From Campylobacteraceae bacterium (GTDB lineage: Bacteria; Campylobacterota; Campylobacteria; Campylobacterales; Arcobacteraceae), in assembly GCA_013373175.1 (NCBI GenBank), contig JABXII010000019.1, positions 1-64,000 on the forward strand: 64,000 nucleotides of DNA. The letters run 5' to 3'. The notes under the pieces are model-generated. The model had not been told where the DNA came from. It saw only the letters and a program-made list of their open reading frames with translations, and ran no database searches. Shown here in pieces: positions 35,001 through 39,434 of the stretch. Position 1 is the stretch's first letter. Each line of letters begins with the position of its first letter. Made by a program: the position numbers and the translations under genes.

Positions 35001-37941
35001 CACTTGCATTTGCACCAGTAGCTGTAAGAGTTAAGCCTGCAATAACAATTGTTAAAGGAGAAACAGAAATACCACTTAATCTAGAGTAATCGCTATTTTT
35101 ACCCCCATCTAAAGTATCATTTCCAGTACCACCGATTAATGTGTCGTTTCCTGCTCCACCATAAAGAGTATCATTGTTTTCTTTACCATCTAAAACATCA
35201 TCACCAAAGTTTCCAAAAAGTTCATTATTTTGAGAAGAACCTTTTAAAGTGTCAGCGTAACTTGTTCCCTTTACATTTTCAATACTTGAGATTGTAACAT
35301 TACCACCATTTATCTCTTGACTAGAACCTAGAGATAAATCAAAAGTAACTGAATTTTCAAACTCTTCAAAACTTAATGTATCGTTTCCAGCTCCACCATT
35401 AATAGAGTCATTTCCACCTTTTAAAAGAATATAATCATCTCCACCACCAGTTGAGATTATATTATTACCATCTTGTTTATCAATGATTAAATCAGTATTA
35501 TTTGTACCGATTACATTTTCAATATTTACTAGTGTATCTTCACCTGCATTGATTGTATTTTGAGATGATCCATCTTGTATAGATAAATCTACTCTAACTC
35601 CACCAGCAGTTATATCAGAATAACTTACAGTGTCTCCAATTCCCCCATCAGAATCAGCACCACCATCAATATAGTCATTTCCTAATCCACCACTTAGAAT
35701 ATCATCTTGAGTACCACCTTCAAGATAATCATCTCCATCTTCTCCAAATATAGTATCCTTACCTACTCCACCTTTTAGAGTATTAGCTAAGTCACTTCCT
35801 GTTATTATATCAGCTAAATCAGACCCAATAGCATTTTCAACCCCAGTAATTGAAGAGAATCCTTCTCCAAATACTTGTCCATTTTTTAGATTAATTGTGT
35901 GTGCGACAGATGATTTTGAAGCATCAATTGTATCACTTCCATCTCCACCTATAATAGTATCTTTTCCACTACTTACAAAAAAAGTGTCATCACCATCAAG
36001 ACCTTCTAATGTATTACTATTATTATCACCTTCAATAATATCATCAAAATTAGAACCTATTACATTTTCTATATCAAATAAAGTATCGTTTCCATCTGCT
36101 CCTGAAACCACACCTTTACCATTTCCATCATCTAAATCAACATTTACTGAACCACTTGCATTTTCATAACTTGTAGTATCATTTCCTGAACCACCTTTTA
36201 TAATATCAGCACCAGTTCCACCTTCAAGTATGTCATTCCCTGCCCCACCATCTAAGGTGTCATTTCCAGCTAGACCTCTTAAAGTATCATTTCCATTAAG
36301 ACCTAATAAAGTATTTGTTTCTGCATTTCCTGTGATTGTATCGTTATCTTGTGTACCAGTAACATTTTCAATATTTGAAATAGTATCAGTATTATTTGAA
36401 GCGTATTTTTTAGTTACATTTCCTGCACTTAAGTCTGCTACAACTCCCAATTCGTTATCTACATTATCATATGTTGAGTAATCTAAAGTATCATTTCCAA
36501 CATTTCCATCTACAATATCATTTTCAATACCAGTAGTAATAGTATCATTTGCTAAACCACCAGTAATAGTATTTGAAACATTCTCTTGTTGAGAACCATA
36601 GATTATATTGTCATTTATATTTGTAGAGATTACAAATCCTGATTCTATAGGTTGTCCAGCACTACCATTGAATTGTGAAAAAAGATACTCATTAGGATCA
36701 CCTAAATTATCTATTTCTTTTACATTTACACCATAAAGTTTAAAATAATCAAGAGTTGTTTCAACTGGTGTTTCTACACCCGCTCTTTCATCTTCTGGAA
36801 TATTTTCTATATTAAACTCAGAAGTTGCTTCTATTTTCATCTCAAAATTTGTTTCTTGATCTCTATCCATTGAAATTTTTATTTCAATATTTCCATTTTC
36901 ATCAAGGGTAAAACCTTCTATTGCAGGTGTATCTGGGTTATCTTTTGTAATCGTCCAAGAATTTCCTGTTTTAGTAGCATTTAGAATATTAAAACCATCT
37001 GGAAAATCATCACTTGAAATAGTAATACTCTCAACTGCAAAACCTATAGGTTGATTTGGAGAAAGTTTTATTGTTCTTGAAATAGTATCTGCATTAAAAT
37101 AGTTTGAATCATCTGCATTTATTACTAATTTACTTGCTTCTGTAGTAGATATATGTCTATAATCAAGCACTTCAGCATCTGTTTGTTTTACTATTCCTGC
37201 TCTACTAGCATTTGCATTTGTACCTGGGTGAATATTTTTATAAGTAGTTCCACCTCCACCCTCTACAGTCATAACTCCTACTGCTGTATCTATACTTTCA
37301 CTAGAATCTAAATGTTGAATATCTATATCAAAAGTAAGTAAAGCTTTAGTACCTTCAGTTACTGCTTCTTCATCTTCTTTTTTAGAACTATCATCTGTAG
37401 CTTCTTCATAACTAGTAAAATCATTTTCAACAATTTCAGGAACATCTACAGGAGGAATTTCAAACTCGTTGTCATTTACACTATCATTTTCTTGTGTTTC
37501 TTGTTCTACTAAAACTTCTACTTCTTGGATAATTATTTGAGGGTTTTCTTGTGTTTCTTTGGCAGTATTTTCAGGGATATTTACATCAATGTTTGAAACT
37601 AAAGAATCAATAGGCAACGCATTAATTTCTTCAACTTCAGATAAGATATCTCCAAGGCTTAATTGTTTTCCAGAACTACTAGCAAACTTTGGTGGCGTGT
37701 CATTGTATCCCATTAAGGCCATAGATACAAAAGTAAAAGTACCATTACCTGGAATATCAATTACAATATCTCCCCCTACAAGTTCATATTCTAAATCTTC
37801 TAGGTTAACACCAGGAATTTTAAAATCAACCAAATCCCCTGGTCTTACGTAAACTGAAACATTTTCATTTACTTTAGGTTTATCAATAATCTTTACACTT
37901 TTGTCTAGATATTTAACGTATTTGTTATCTGTAGTTGCCAT
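11011..37941 (-). CDS. giant RTX-repeat type I secreted surface adhesin (8976 residues)
   Basis: This single unbroken frame would give a protein of roughly 0.9 MDa. Residues 1-430 form a BapA/LapA-like N-terminal part ('VRPGDLVDFKIPGV') with an acidic low-complexity stretch at about 125-200. Residues about 440-7860 are calcium-binding RTX modules: 'GGAGNDTLDGG'-type nonapeptides, then 'DTVDYS', a short strand ('VTVDLS') and a cap of the form 'IENVIGSxxNDTIxGN'. I count about 72 caps, about 103 residues apart. Residues about 7880-8800 hold a different beta-rich repeat of about 245 residues, and the last 100 residues, acidic and ending 'VTLDIVIQ', suit a type I secretion signal. I noticed no cysteine. 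It is made first in an operon with its exporter; calcium outside the cell would fold it. Ligand is unknown. Start: ATG with AAGGG upstream. Confidence 0.92.
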   Translation of the reverse strand: MATTDNKYVKYLDKSVKIIDKPKVNENVSVYVRPGDLVDFKIPGVNLEDLEYELVGGDIVIDIPGNGTFTFVSMALMGYNDTPPKFASSSGKQLSLGDILSEVEEINALPIDSLVSNIDVNIPENTAKETQENPQIIIQEVEVLVEQETQENDSVNDNEFEIPPVDVPEIVENDFTSYEEATDDSSKKEDEEAVTEGTKALLTFDIDIQHLDSSESIDTAVGVMTVEGGGGTTYKNIHPGTNANASRAGIVKQTDAEVLDYRHISTTEASKLVINADDSNYFNADTISRTIKLSPNQPIGFAVESITISSDDFPDGFNILNATKTGNSWTITKDNPDTPAIEGFTLDENGNIEIKISMDRDQETNFEMKIEATSEFNIENIPEDERAGVETPVETTLDYFKLYGVNVKEIDNLGDPNEYLFSQFNGSAGQPIESGFVISTNINDNIIYGSQQENVSNTITGGLANDTITTGIENDIVDGNVGNDTLDYSTYDNVDNELGVVADLSAGNVTKKYASNNTDTISNIENVTGTQDNDTITGNAETNTLLGLNGNDTLRGLAGNDTLDGGAGNDILEGGTGADIIKGGSGNDTTSYENASGSVNVDLDDGNGKGVVSGADGNDTLFDIENVIGSNFDDIIEGDNNSNTLEGLDGDDTFFVSSGKDTIIGGDGSDTIDASKSSVAHTINLKNGQVFGEGFSSITGVENAIGSDLADIITGSDLANTLKGGVGKDTIFGEDGDDYLEGGTQDDILSGGLGNDYIDGGADSDGGIGDTVSYSDITAGGVRVDLSIQDGSSQNTINAGEDTLVNIENVIGTNNTDLIIDKQDGNNIISTGGGDDYILLKGGNDSINGGAGNDTLSFEEFENSVTFDLSLGSSQEINGGNVTISSIENVKGTSYADTLKGSSQNNELFGNFGDDVLDGKENNDTLYGGAGNDTLIGGTGNDTLDGGKNSDYSRLSGISVSPLTIVIAGLTLTATGANASELIANFLKEFKEANATRILNGQEPLGDIYTDNTNIFIDSPETITSSTNVTIDNNFTFIDTADYSNIGSESIEVNMKDVGDSTVDVSDGSTDILIDIERVVGSSSNDIMNGNSDDNIFVGGKGDDTFFGKAGDDTIYGEEGNDIINGGTGVDILDGGKGNDTFIASLNDGIDTVNGGDGSDTLDYSSYTSSDGNISVSLNGALESRVEIGGTDEDYIKNIENVTTGAGNDTLKGDDNNNTFIANAGNDTLSGGKGDDYLNGGADIDTADYTYINGSGTNDKGVIVDLANNRASDMDGSTEHLVGVDTLVDIENAIGSRHDDSLLGNSGVNELSGEAGDDFISGGAGNDILNGGIGNDILKGGTGDDILNGGDGIDTADFSDANASVNVDLSNTGSVDIGAGLGSDTFNSIEGAIGGNYDDTLKGTIDANTLIGGAGNDTLIGNGTDSLTLAGTYDYLDGGAGEEDFVSFEGETGNVTVNLGLNYSNDSSDGHAFNDPDGSVYNYQNGGAAGNLQIKNVENLQGGAGDDTFIGNDSSNTLAGGAGDDWLSGKSNNNFLDGEEGVDTADYSGITSGLGIKANMNAGTDGANEFGEVAYNGEYVDTLKDIENIRGSKNDDQIIGDIDDNVDNVFEGMGGKDTISGGAGNDSIDGGDDDDVLSGGTGDDSLEGQDGNDTLSGDEGTDTLNGGAGNDSVNLSYLNTTTNGATVNFTTSTTDDGTNIDTLISIESAIGSDNNDTFIMNSALNDETNSIDGKAGVDVLNYSNYTANGITVDLGNENEQTIVSATSDKAAIKNVENLIGGTKNDTITGSNANNSLNGNEGSDRFYGSNGTDIINGGVDVDGTNDTDIADYSNMTAKVVVNGTGNDYSVLKPDGNSDTLTNIEEVQGSDFKDTMIGDNTSTNDDIFRGGDNSDLLVGNLGADSLYGESGDDTLRGGAGDDYLHGGIGGSDTADFSDATGSGINVDLSQTGSQNVGGNLGSDTLVDIENAIGSAFADTIIGSDSDNIINAGAGNDTLAGGLGADALYGEAGDDTFNFSNTVGESTGDYINGGTGVDTADYSNLTSNIEVDLNEENNGSTYVKVGSNTIDHQIENVENIKGTSFNDNISGNSSQNIIDGGAGDDILDGEGGVDSSNLDTLIGGLGNDTFIVNDRGYTVYDGEIGQGAGFVDTADFSKIANEATDKVNVNLQDGTFTLNGTTIVGSEFKGIEGAIGGAGDDSIVGTTQANTLIGGEGDDTLLGNGASNGIDYIDGGSGNETNGDFVSFNYSGANGVTVDLSNGSAQDIDGNDVDDLIIRNIENLEGSIGNDNLTGNSSNNILKGLNGDDTFFSSAGSDTIYGGNESTDTGIDTVDYSSGSKIDVDLEKANNQVVKTVGTDTLYGIEKIIGSTENDVMRGDANNNTFEGGAGNDTLEGRAGNDTLDGGDDDDILRGGTGNDKLIGGANGSNGDTADYSQRTEAIYADLSNASPKVIVDTNDAASDGDISHEFNASDETDTLTGIENVTGGSNDDTFIGNSEKNTLKGEAGDDTIIVKDTDDALNDFIDGGSETNGARGSDTVDYSALGTSESISVSLNDTAISNVTLSGTGNHHKLTDIENIIGTQGSDTIQGDSANNILDGHTGVDTLSYSNSSNGVYVNLSNTQITTDISGDNNTDEINQNTAQGVVDNSEIGVDTITNFENVVGGIGDDTLIGNSGANTLTGGNGDDLLLGLDGADRLVGGIGNDTVSYSLDNAGVDASLRSATATDGWSKTDTFDSIENIIGSNFDDIIEGDAGDNTLDGAGGNNTLTYENVTVGGVTVNLSQEVNNTGSDGIDTIKNFQNLIGSKTQSDNLTGNDEVNTIKGLGGNDTIDGGAEDDFLYGGAGNDTFKVSLGDGSDTIDGFDETASADIDDISNKDTIDFSSIGSGFHVEVDLETTNQSIVTNGTTTDQTDTLSNIENVIGTAQNDTIIGNDEVNIIDGGAGNDEITGNGGADTLKGGTGEDTFKGDNFTGDIIDGGTGLDGNGDTIDYTNLNNKVTVTLAESGSYTDVQVGTSLADHKIANIENIIGSNTQDDTITGNSENNTILGLGGNDTIDGGHGDDSLDGGSGTNTLSYASIGSGVNVNLDTQTAVSNVDTDGNGTNDTDTVSSFDNIIGSSGVDTLTGNNNANVIKGGDEGDTINGLGGADTLEGEAGNDLFIMGANDGADSVDGGSGSSDTISYENLASNQGITITLDQDTSNQVIIENGTNDTGVKNVENVIGGAGNDTITGDALKNKLEGNAGADIIDGGASDDTILGGAGDDIIKGGADDDILYGGSQEYDENTAESGTGNDDIKGEAGVDIIYGRDGDDTLDGGADDDTLYGGLGSDNLSGGDGNDTIDGGEGEEENGGDTVDYSSKVGDYLDVNLNNTVGGFADAVIGAETDRLKDIENIKGTVKNDNIWGDNDSNLLDGFQGDDTLVGAGGSDTLIGGDGDDIFKAGLDDNGDGILENGDDGVDYIIGGEVDENNGGDTVDYSALDSAISVDLSNTDAGNNDYVTVNVDGSSNDYIKEIENIVGSSQDDTIKGDSNANTLRGDAGNDTLSGGAGADTLDGGTGTNRADYSNAAGKIVVDMENATEVSNDGDGSTDDLISIQEVVGSNSSDTIYGSDSEDELFIGGDASDTFMGRGGNDTIYGGSENRTDNFSDLVTYEYLSDGTKHVVVDLENENAKVYDNSSNLLETDTLYDIENIKGSEGNDTFITKFDETNVINGANGSDTLDYSSLDTNHSISVDLEDNGVSTTVDVSDTVNDDTISNIENISGSNLADTISGNNLANTLRGNAGNDILEGEGGNDILDGGTGIDTATYANSSDGVTVDLGLSTSQTISASQGSDTLIDIENVIGSSYDDTFYSDHTTANNFNGLTHGVNGDTVDYTNLQNDKAGSNYTGTENVDYIIADLSGATDTVTIKSSGTDVVDTLENIENITGSHGNDTITGDGNKNTLKGLAGDDIIAGGAGDDIIDGGTDTNGDTVNYSDATSGVTVDLGIDGVSQNVGGGQGNDTLTDIENAIGSQYADMFRGNNSESNTFNGGITNLANPSSEHVGDENDTVDYSSLTGANDSIVVDLSNTSSANVAVTQASVPQGSDTLINIENVIGTAGDDTFTGNSGSNSFQGGNGNDTFYVKEAAVGSESDIIVGGNNSSIGDTVDFSQVSDNTLYVDVDLSSQSLLLKNSSNTTVRNDSVSGIENIVGTQNEDTITGDSSNNTLKGEAGTDTIKGEAGDDYIEGGSNTDDSTSATQYEYLDGGEGADTIYGGTGNDYILGGIGDGKDTLYGEAGNDTIYAGAGVDRVYGGADDDSILGEAGEDLLVGGLGNDEIKGGSESDTIYGDDEARTDVNGGDDILYGGDGSDTIYAGYGDDTLLGGANDDILYGDAGVDTVDYSNATNGVEVNFVTNRGTGEGIDELYDIENAVGSKYDDTFVSKLDVSNRFDGNDDESGETNGDSISYEGITVNDATQDKVVIDLSNGADADGYYSADIYQGGTTTVSDYLKDMENITGSNGNDTITGDDDVNTLRGLDGDDLISGKGGNDYIDGGEGSDTIDYSDETLSVTVDFKNNQASTNAPEVDTIISIENAIGGTSNDMFIMNEDQKTNTINGGIAAGDLNDTISYENYTNSINVNLGTTDAQTVSTSDTDTLLNIEHLIGSQNDDTIIGSTANNSIEGGKGDDTFIAGAYDDTNDILTGAEDGADYFDGGIGTNDTIDYSSIDSAAANAQGITVTLDGANKKTVTVHSHTNNDEILNVENVVGTQDNDYIKGDVQNNTFFGQDGNDQLFGEDGADDLNGEAGNDTIDGGSGDDTLTGGAGDDTLTGGVGNDIIYGGVGNDTVDYSNAIESLIIDLDVSLTGGISGTETYGKSDGNNSEQGQGDDILYGIENVIGSNDEVRSDSIYGSNSDNIITAQRGDDYIEARDGADTVLAGEGNDTVKATSATDGADYYDGGAGNNDTLDYSSLSENISVNIGQNPTNDSWEVVVNNGDNDIIKGFENIVGGSGDDTIYADSNDNSIFGGAGADTLLGGAGADTINGSTGNDTISYEYLDSSKDLRLDLLNDSSTVLGDSLDDDTIYSIENAIGGAGNDSMQGTTDANILQGGNAGDDTFVGLGGNDTIYGGSFDGATHTDSGSDTVDYTNQNKISVTLEDDENTVSTVTIDNDGDGSFTTGSEEQDSLYGIENIKGSDSAINGADTIIGNSASNTIYGQRGDDTLSGMAGSDELHGGDGADTIIGGADADYLYGDAGNDSFNVGSTDISDYSGDVIDGGSEIDTIDYNSIVTSGFSTDRGVDIVLQAGSPANVYVDGDTANVHHTITNVENVIGTNLKDNITGDNQANTISGMDGDDTLRGNALSDTLYGGADNDELWGEEGSDLLEGGTGDDIIRGGSGFDILKGDAGADSIYGGADADQIYGGADDDYIEGGDDNDTIIGEAGNDTIRGDKGDDIIAGGNVTISGGTVTATVDDGESDTVDYSGALTSMTVDLETDDTSDLASKGEAYSSNLNDQGTDELYDIENVIGSEENDTIKGSSEDNILEGRSGDDTIWGEAGADTLLGGNDNDTLYGGIGADSISGDAGNDNIYGGADADTLSGGTGNDTFYATAQDDGADTIDGGTNAGDSDTVDYSALTDSNNKIIATLDEDIDTDSNVEVYDDTETFQHTDTIRNIENITGTSGDDTFTGNTSANILIGGAGTDKVNYNYAALTAGVTVNLQAGTASDGDTLSSIEHVVGSDFDDTFVTKAGVNNTIEGGNSDNNGDWIDYSSNSSTDLVLDLSALDGNDFATAHVNGDSKQDLVKDIENVIGTTGNDTITGNAEVNTILGNDGADTINAGAGADSVEGGAGNDIIDGGAGADTLKGNAGDDTFIGVSFDGDNIDGGTNTSAGDTVDYSQVLTHGVTVDLTDTDGDNVDINGNKHTISDIENIKGTEQADDIIGNNQNNILEGNSGNDTISGLDGEDTLKGGAGEDTLIGGAGNDRLEGGDDDDTLEGGTGDDDLYGGEGSDTADYSNATSTIETDGNFIFVGTERDYRNSIENIIGSDISGSGDIIVDIDSTDTSNAFYGLAGDDTITEGAGNDTVEGGAGNDYIYAGIGDDVIDGDDSDAGTTNGTSDTLDFTKVLINDDTGDTRVVSAETYNGGDFTGIEIDLSDTNAQRIHSEFGTDTISNIENVIGTGKADYIKGNDSDNLIEGRSGNDYLIGLDGADTFKGGDGQDTIDFSDGNQDVVVDMTKEQTEGDDSSYRVQNDGYGNKEYIDGIEHIITGSGDDTVYGDAQGNSLITAAGDDIIRGGAGSDYIDGGTEGANGDTVDFSDLTGKVTVDLDAGTAISGTDTDTLVDIENVIGTSKDDSITGDAQNNTIAAGDGNDYIKGGAGTDSIDGGAGLDDTADYSDGTEQIDIDLTQADPNDRVQNDGFGNTEYLDGVENIIGTNSADTIVGDSADNEFFGGQSDDTLYGNAGDDTLVGGTGADTFRAGAGNDIIYGNEQNSSSFDASRDVIDYSDVNVDMTINLEANQANGVGQGVDTLYDIQDVLGSSANDDITGKTGEVNSLLGLDGDDTFHGTLDGDFIYGGDTTTDTGNDTVDYSHIDSNDGRAINVDLSKDNTAGNEKVQEDGTPANFDILDGIENIIGTQNDDFIRGSDDINEVNTLDGDKGDDTFYSSNGVDSFIGGEGVDTLDFTGVNTGNEGVNIDLDQDKTIDDGFGYEDYISNDIEVIIGSTNVDTIKGDSANNTLLGNDGADTILGGSGNDSIEGGTGADTLKGDEGDDTILGGADGDFIYGGEGNDILDGQAGDDTIYFDKGDDNITGGSGADTLTYEEQIITSSGIIVNRTDTGATVDVGTDGTDTLADHIETIIGTGLDDRFNGYVGTDNGNDYNDTFFGLSGDDVFDGGRGDDYIDGGAHSSGDTITFDTVSTNVGVDIDLDRAQTDTAGKTDYAVQEDGFGGKDYVTNVEHIIGSKNDDNLAGRDDSDNTIQGGDGDDTLYYTGGNDRLYGGTTTASSGNDWLSFEKSNIGSTYVNLDEGGTVGSTRVYGIDNIIDSETNTSNRNFFGNSNANSFITYAGNDRVRGEGGDDIYDLGAGNDTAESAYGNDTIIGGAGTNTIDYRYYEGTNGIIFDANNTQTIDVDVDKDGINDYTNITFQEIQDDGTGATDLIYQIQNIYTADNNNRVDIIRFDDQNNEIRTYGGNDTIDGRGGDDVIYGGNGNDLINGGDDNDEIHAGNNDDTVYGDAGDDQIYGDGGNDYIEGGLGSDNINAGSGDDTILNDEGTDTIDGSSHGVGGDTMTFKANGSNGVVVNLSGTTLNYDATSIAANRTIDTYGNTETVTNIENIIGTGNDDIVQGNSSVNSLVMGSGDDTIYGSLGNDFLNGEGGTDLLDYSNLNGGEGVNLQLGDNATIGLNNQTVRNIENARGSQYEDDITGDNGVNTLWGGDSNDIIDGQDSNDSIYGEDGDDTLIGGAGADLLDGGANGTGDGTGDTADYTDIGAKVVINLNDSGNATAYVTGDGNDTLIDIENLTGSAVGDELSGNSSRNTILGNAGEDVIDGEGADDYIDGGADNDTIIGGTGNDTLKGSTGNDVFVASNGDGDDDIDGGDDIDVVDYSSVSGPLDVTLGANGDATVNIAGTDTLTNIEGFIGTSSNDTMVGNDENNVFEGRDGNDTLTGNAGDDTLLGGEGDDTLIGGTGNDIIDGGNDGANGDWVDYSGSANAININLRADADHATGEGTDQIRYIENIDVSNDENGNIVQGDANDNSFVAGIGDDTLSYDESTTGVTIDFDAGTVSGDGDDNFTDFENFIGTNQNDVLINDSVKDDTDFKSFDAKGGIDTANYSASNQDIRVDVNGNTQSVLTIGGTTTDELNNVEILKTGSGDDTFVVTSTSGLDTLDAGAGIDTLQLSGNLDLSSVTLLNFENIVVANGDTLTLSATDLDNQTLSIDLQDSGNLVILGTSNNADFDFDNITIDKNPGATGKVTLELDNTIDLTSKNINGTNDILDVISVNNGTTTILESQATTLDEVNGNGSVVVEVSANSSSDFGAILNLTNPANETIKFTGSSTFTGSFGNSSVEIGSGFTLTTAIDKLDSIDVSGAGNIAATGSSSTVDLSKVQNDISFDGTVTLGNNKVSQGDIALGNSANLTIEDALDISSKTITGTGTLNLQGGGTIDLSNVNVSTLNGNFTTATTLNGLGVDIDASASSANITINAQNSVSTIQTGNGDDIINTSNGATDIDGGSGNDTVVYTANTTLSGTLTSIETITINGSNLTSNVSNVTGATVNGTGTLTINSTGTLDASNISNNLILDSSITLSDAGTGTITVNAGQTLTADASVLNQLTINGSGNVVVTGASTTADLSGISNDITVSGTVTLEDNKVNQGDITVDGSLTVSDATDISGKTIDGTGTLNLEGAGTINLANVTVDTLTGDFDSSNTTLQNLGVNLDASASSANLEIQTDDGSLDISTGSGNDTVVYTSNTTLTGNLTNVENISLNNAVILTSTIAALGTMAVAETGTATVKITDASGTLDLSNIATNIILDGSVTVSSLNAAVGTITTTAAETISVDADVISSKTVLGNGIVDITDGSASLIDLSNISNDIKVSSDFEISSVNNGSNSIEIAASNTLSADATVINGHTINGTGTLALDGAGGIIDMSNISSVDLTADMSGNTTFNNLSVDINASSSTGDIVVNETAGNNLSIITGSGDDEVNLSNGNDTVELGDGSDTVNISHNNIDVNDNISDSGTAGTDTLNITSSGNIDSANLIDVSGFENLNLSSGDDNISFDDTTEFNNFINEFTNISDAGGNDTLSFGSTSVSGDLDFSKLGDFENLNLSSSDDNITLSGDEPSNINGGAGDDNFTLDFANIDNFSIDGGSDTNADKVTLTGTTQSITSDTVFGHADSFTNMEEIDFTNLSLDNGGTGSEFELTADLLNSWAGDSSSSLKLILDADAASKLEFTAKDGTKYGGDDADTTALTDGGSYTLNDGGVDVTLDIVIQ
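11900..13960 (-). repeat. three long C-terminal repeats of about 245 residues in the adhesin
   Basis: Within the adhesin C-terminal region a unit recurs with the form 'GTGTLNLxGxGTIDLSN ... DASASSANI'. Matching DNA words begin near 11967, 12665 and 13403, so the period is about 700-740 bases. The unit lacks the GGxGxD signature of the main RTX region and looks like a beta-solenoid. It lies between the RTX stalk and the secretion signal, the part that leaves the cell first. Confidence 0.7.
14290..36620 (-). repeat. array of about 72 diverged RTX modules
   Basis: The coding DNA is a long array of modules of about 310 bases, each ending in the 'IEN(V/I)IGS' cap. The nucleotide copies are diverged, not near-identical, so the array looks old and probably resists slippage. 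Long open frames on the plus strand here are by-products of the repeat codon pattern and are not genes. Confidence 0.88.
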
Positions 37942-37977
37942 AATTTACCCTTGAAGTATTAAATTGTATAAATTATA
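37941..37977 (-). promoter_or_regulatory. promoter and ribosome-binding site of the adhesin operon
   Basis: On the minus strand a perfect TATAAT lies at 37972-37977, about 30 bases before the adhesin ATG, and CAAGGGT (complement of 37947-37953) is a good ribosome-binding site. The -35 region is only A+T-rich, as is common in Campylobacterota. The leader would be about 25 bases. The rest of the 175-base gap up to 38116 is A+T-rich with nothing else I can name. Confidence 0.55.
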
Positions 37978-38116
37978 GCTAAAATCAAATATGTAAATTA
38001 TGTTTTTTTATATTTATTTATTTTATTTATGTTTTAAAACATATAATATTTATAGATTACTTATTCAAGGGATTTTAAGAAAAAAATTTATTTTATATTT
38101 TTATAAATATAATTGC

Positions 38117-39430
38117 TTATTTCATATTAAAAAATGTACTTTTTGTTACAATTATATATTTCTTTTCAAGTGAGGTTTCAAACTTTTCTGAAGTGTTTTT
38201 TAGTTTGCCATAAGCAATTTTTGCAATATCTTTATCTTCCCATAAAATCTGTACAAAAGTTATGACTTTATTATTATGGGCAACTATATCTATTGTATTG
38301 TCACTATTATCCCACCAAGGAGCAATTGCTTTTGGAAGATAACCAAAGATTGATTCTTGCTTATCTAAGATAATCTCTTTTATACATTTTTTATAGCTTT
38401 GAAATACAGTTTTTTTAATAAACTCTTCTTGAATGATTTGACTTACTTCTTCTAGTTTGTTTTGTTGAAGTAATGAAAGATTTGGATAAATATACAAGAA
38501 CCAAAATATTAAAGTGTTATCTGTTATTTCATATCTTCCATATTTGGAGTTTTTATTCTTCTCTTCCCCTAAAGGAATAATCTTTTTTATAACCATCATA
38601 TCTGAAAGTTTTAATAGGTATCTAGTAAGATATGTTGATTTTACATCTAAATATTTTGCGATATCTCCTATTTTTTTATTACCTTTTGCAATTGCTTGTA
38701 AAATAGAGCAATAAGTACCTACTTCTGCAATTTCATTTTTTAAAACTTTAATTCCGTAATCAAAAAGATAGGCATTTGATGAGATAAAAAGATTTACAAT
38801 ATTCTCTGTAAAATCAATCTTTGGATTATAATACTTCAAATTAGCAGGAGTTGTGCCTAATAAAGAGTATATATACAAAAGGTCAAGCTTGTTTATATTT
38901 GGAAAGAACTCTTTTAATGCAAAAAAGTCTAAGTACTCTAACTTTATAATATTATTTGTAAAAGCTTCTATTTCATTTTTTGCTTGATATTCTAAAAACT
39001 GCAAAGAAGTAGAGATAATAATATGTATATTCTTTTTTTTAAGCTCTTTTTTCCAATATTTACACAAAGTATCAAGTGCTTGCTTATCTGTTTTTAAAAT
39101 AGCTTGAAAATCATCTAACACAAGAATTAGCTTCTCTTTTATCTCTTGGTCAAGTAAAAATAAAATTACTTCTTCAAAAGAGTTAAAAGGTTTTCCTACA
39201 GTATTAGTGCCATAAAAATATTTTGAGATACAATTAACCATATGAGTGAAAAAATGACTAGGTATCATCTCATAACTTGAAAAATAAATACAAGCTTTAT
39301 CTTTAGTAAACTCATTTACTAAAGCTGTTTTACCAATGTTTTTAGCCCCATAAACTATATCTAAAGCTGAATTTACACTTGAATAACTATTATTTAATTT
39401 TTCAAGTTCTGCTTTTCTATGTATAAACAT
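38117..39430 (-). CDS. AAA-type ATPase with C-terminal DUF234-like domain
   Basis: The protein has 437 residues. Residues 28-35 form Walker A (GAKNIGKT) and residues near 105 Walker B ('LILVLDDF'), in the arrangement of the ATPase_2 (archaeal-type) family. A helix-turn-helix-like segment follows at about 255-310 ('GDIAKYLDVKSTYLTRYLLKL'), then a region with 'LIFWFLYIYPNLS' and a C-terminal part with 'IDIVAHNNKVITFVQILWEDK', which corresponds to DUF234, a restriction-nuclease-like fold. The cellular role of this family is not known; defence or DNA-related roles have been proposed. It starts four bases after the stop of the Sua5-like gene, so it is probably the last gene of the carB operon. Confidence 0.75.
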   Translation of the reverse strand: MFIHRKAELEKLNNSYSSVNSALDIVYGAKNIGKTALVNEFTKDKACIYFSSYEMIPSHFFTHMVNCISKYFYGTNTVGKPFNSFEEVILFLLDQEIKEKLILVLDDFQAILKTDKQALDTLCKYWKKELKKKNIHIIISTSLQFLEYQAKNEIEAFTNNIIKLEYLDFFALKEFFPNINKLDLLYIYSLLGTTPANLKYYNPKIDFTENIVNLFISSNAYLFDYGIKVLKNEIAEVGTYCSILQAIAKGNKKIGDIAKYLDVKSTYLTRYLLKLSDMMVIKKIIPLGEEKNKNSKYGRYEITDNTLIFWFLYIYPNLSLLQQNKLEEVSQIIQEEFIKKTVFQSYKKCIKEIILDKQESIFGYLPKAIAPWWDNSDNTIDIVAHNNKVITFVQILWEDKDIAKIAYGKLKNTSEKFETSLEKKYIIVTKSTFFNMK

Positions 39431-39434
39431 TTTG

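Noticed and set aside
11600..36500. Many open frames of 60-250 codons on the plus strand within the adhesin gene
   Set aside because: They follow the repeat pattern of the opposite strand, have proline-serine-rich or leucine-histidine-rich nonsense products, no ribosome-binding sites and no family resemblance.
14290..36620. CRISPR-like array
   Set aside because: The repeats are long, diverged, coding in one frame and lack unique spacers of constant size.
37500..37941. LapG protease cleavage site in the adhesin N terminus
   Set aside because: No TAAG/AAAG/PAAG-type motif was seen in the first 150 residues, and no lapD or lapG gene is present.
38117..39430. Transposase or defence ATPase call for the DUF234 protein
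   Set aside because: Domains fit ATPase_2/DUF234 and the gene is tied to carB by a short spacing; nothing shows a defence role.
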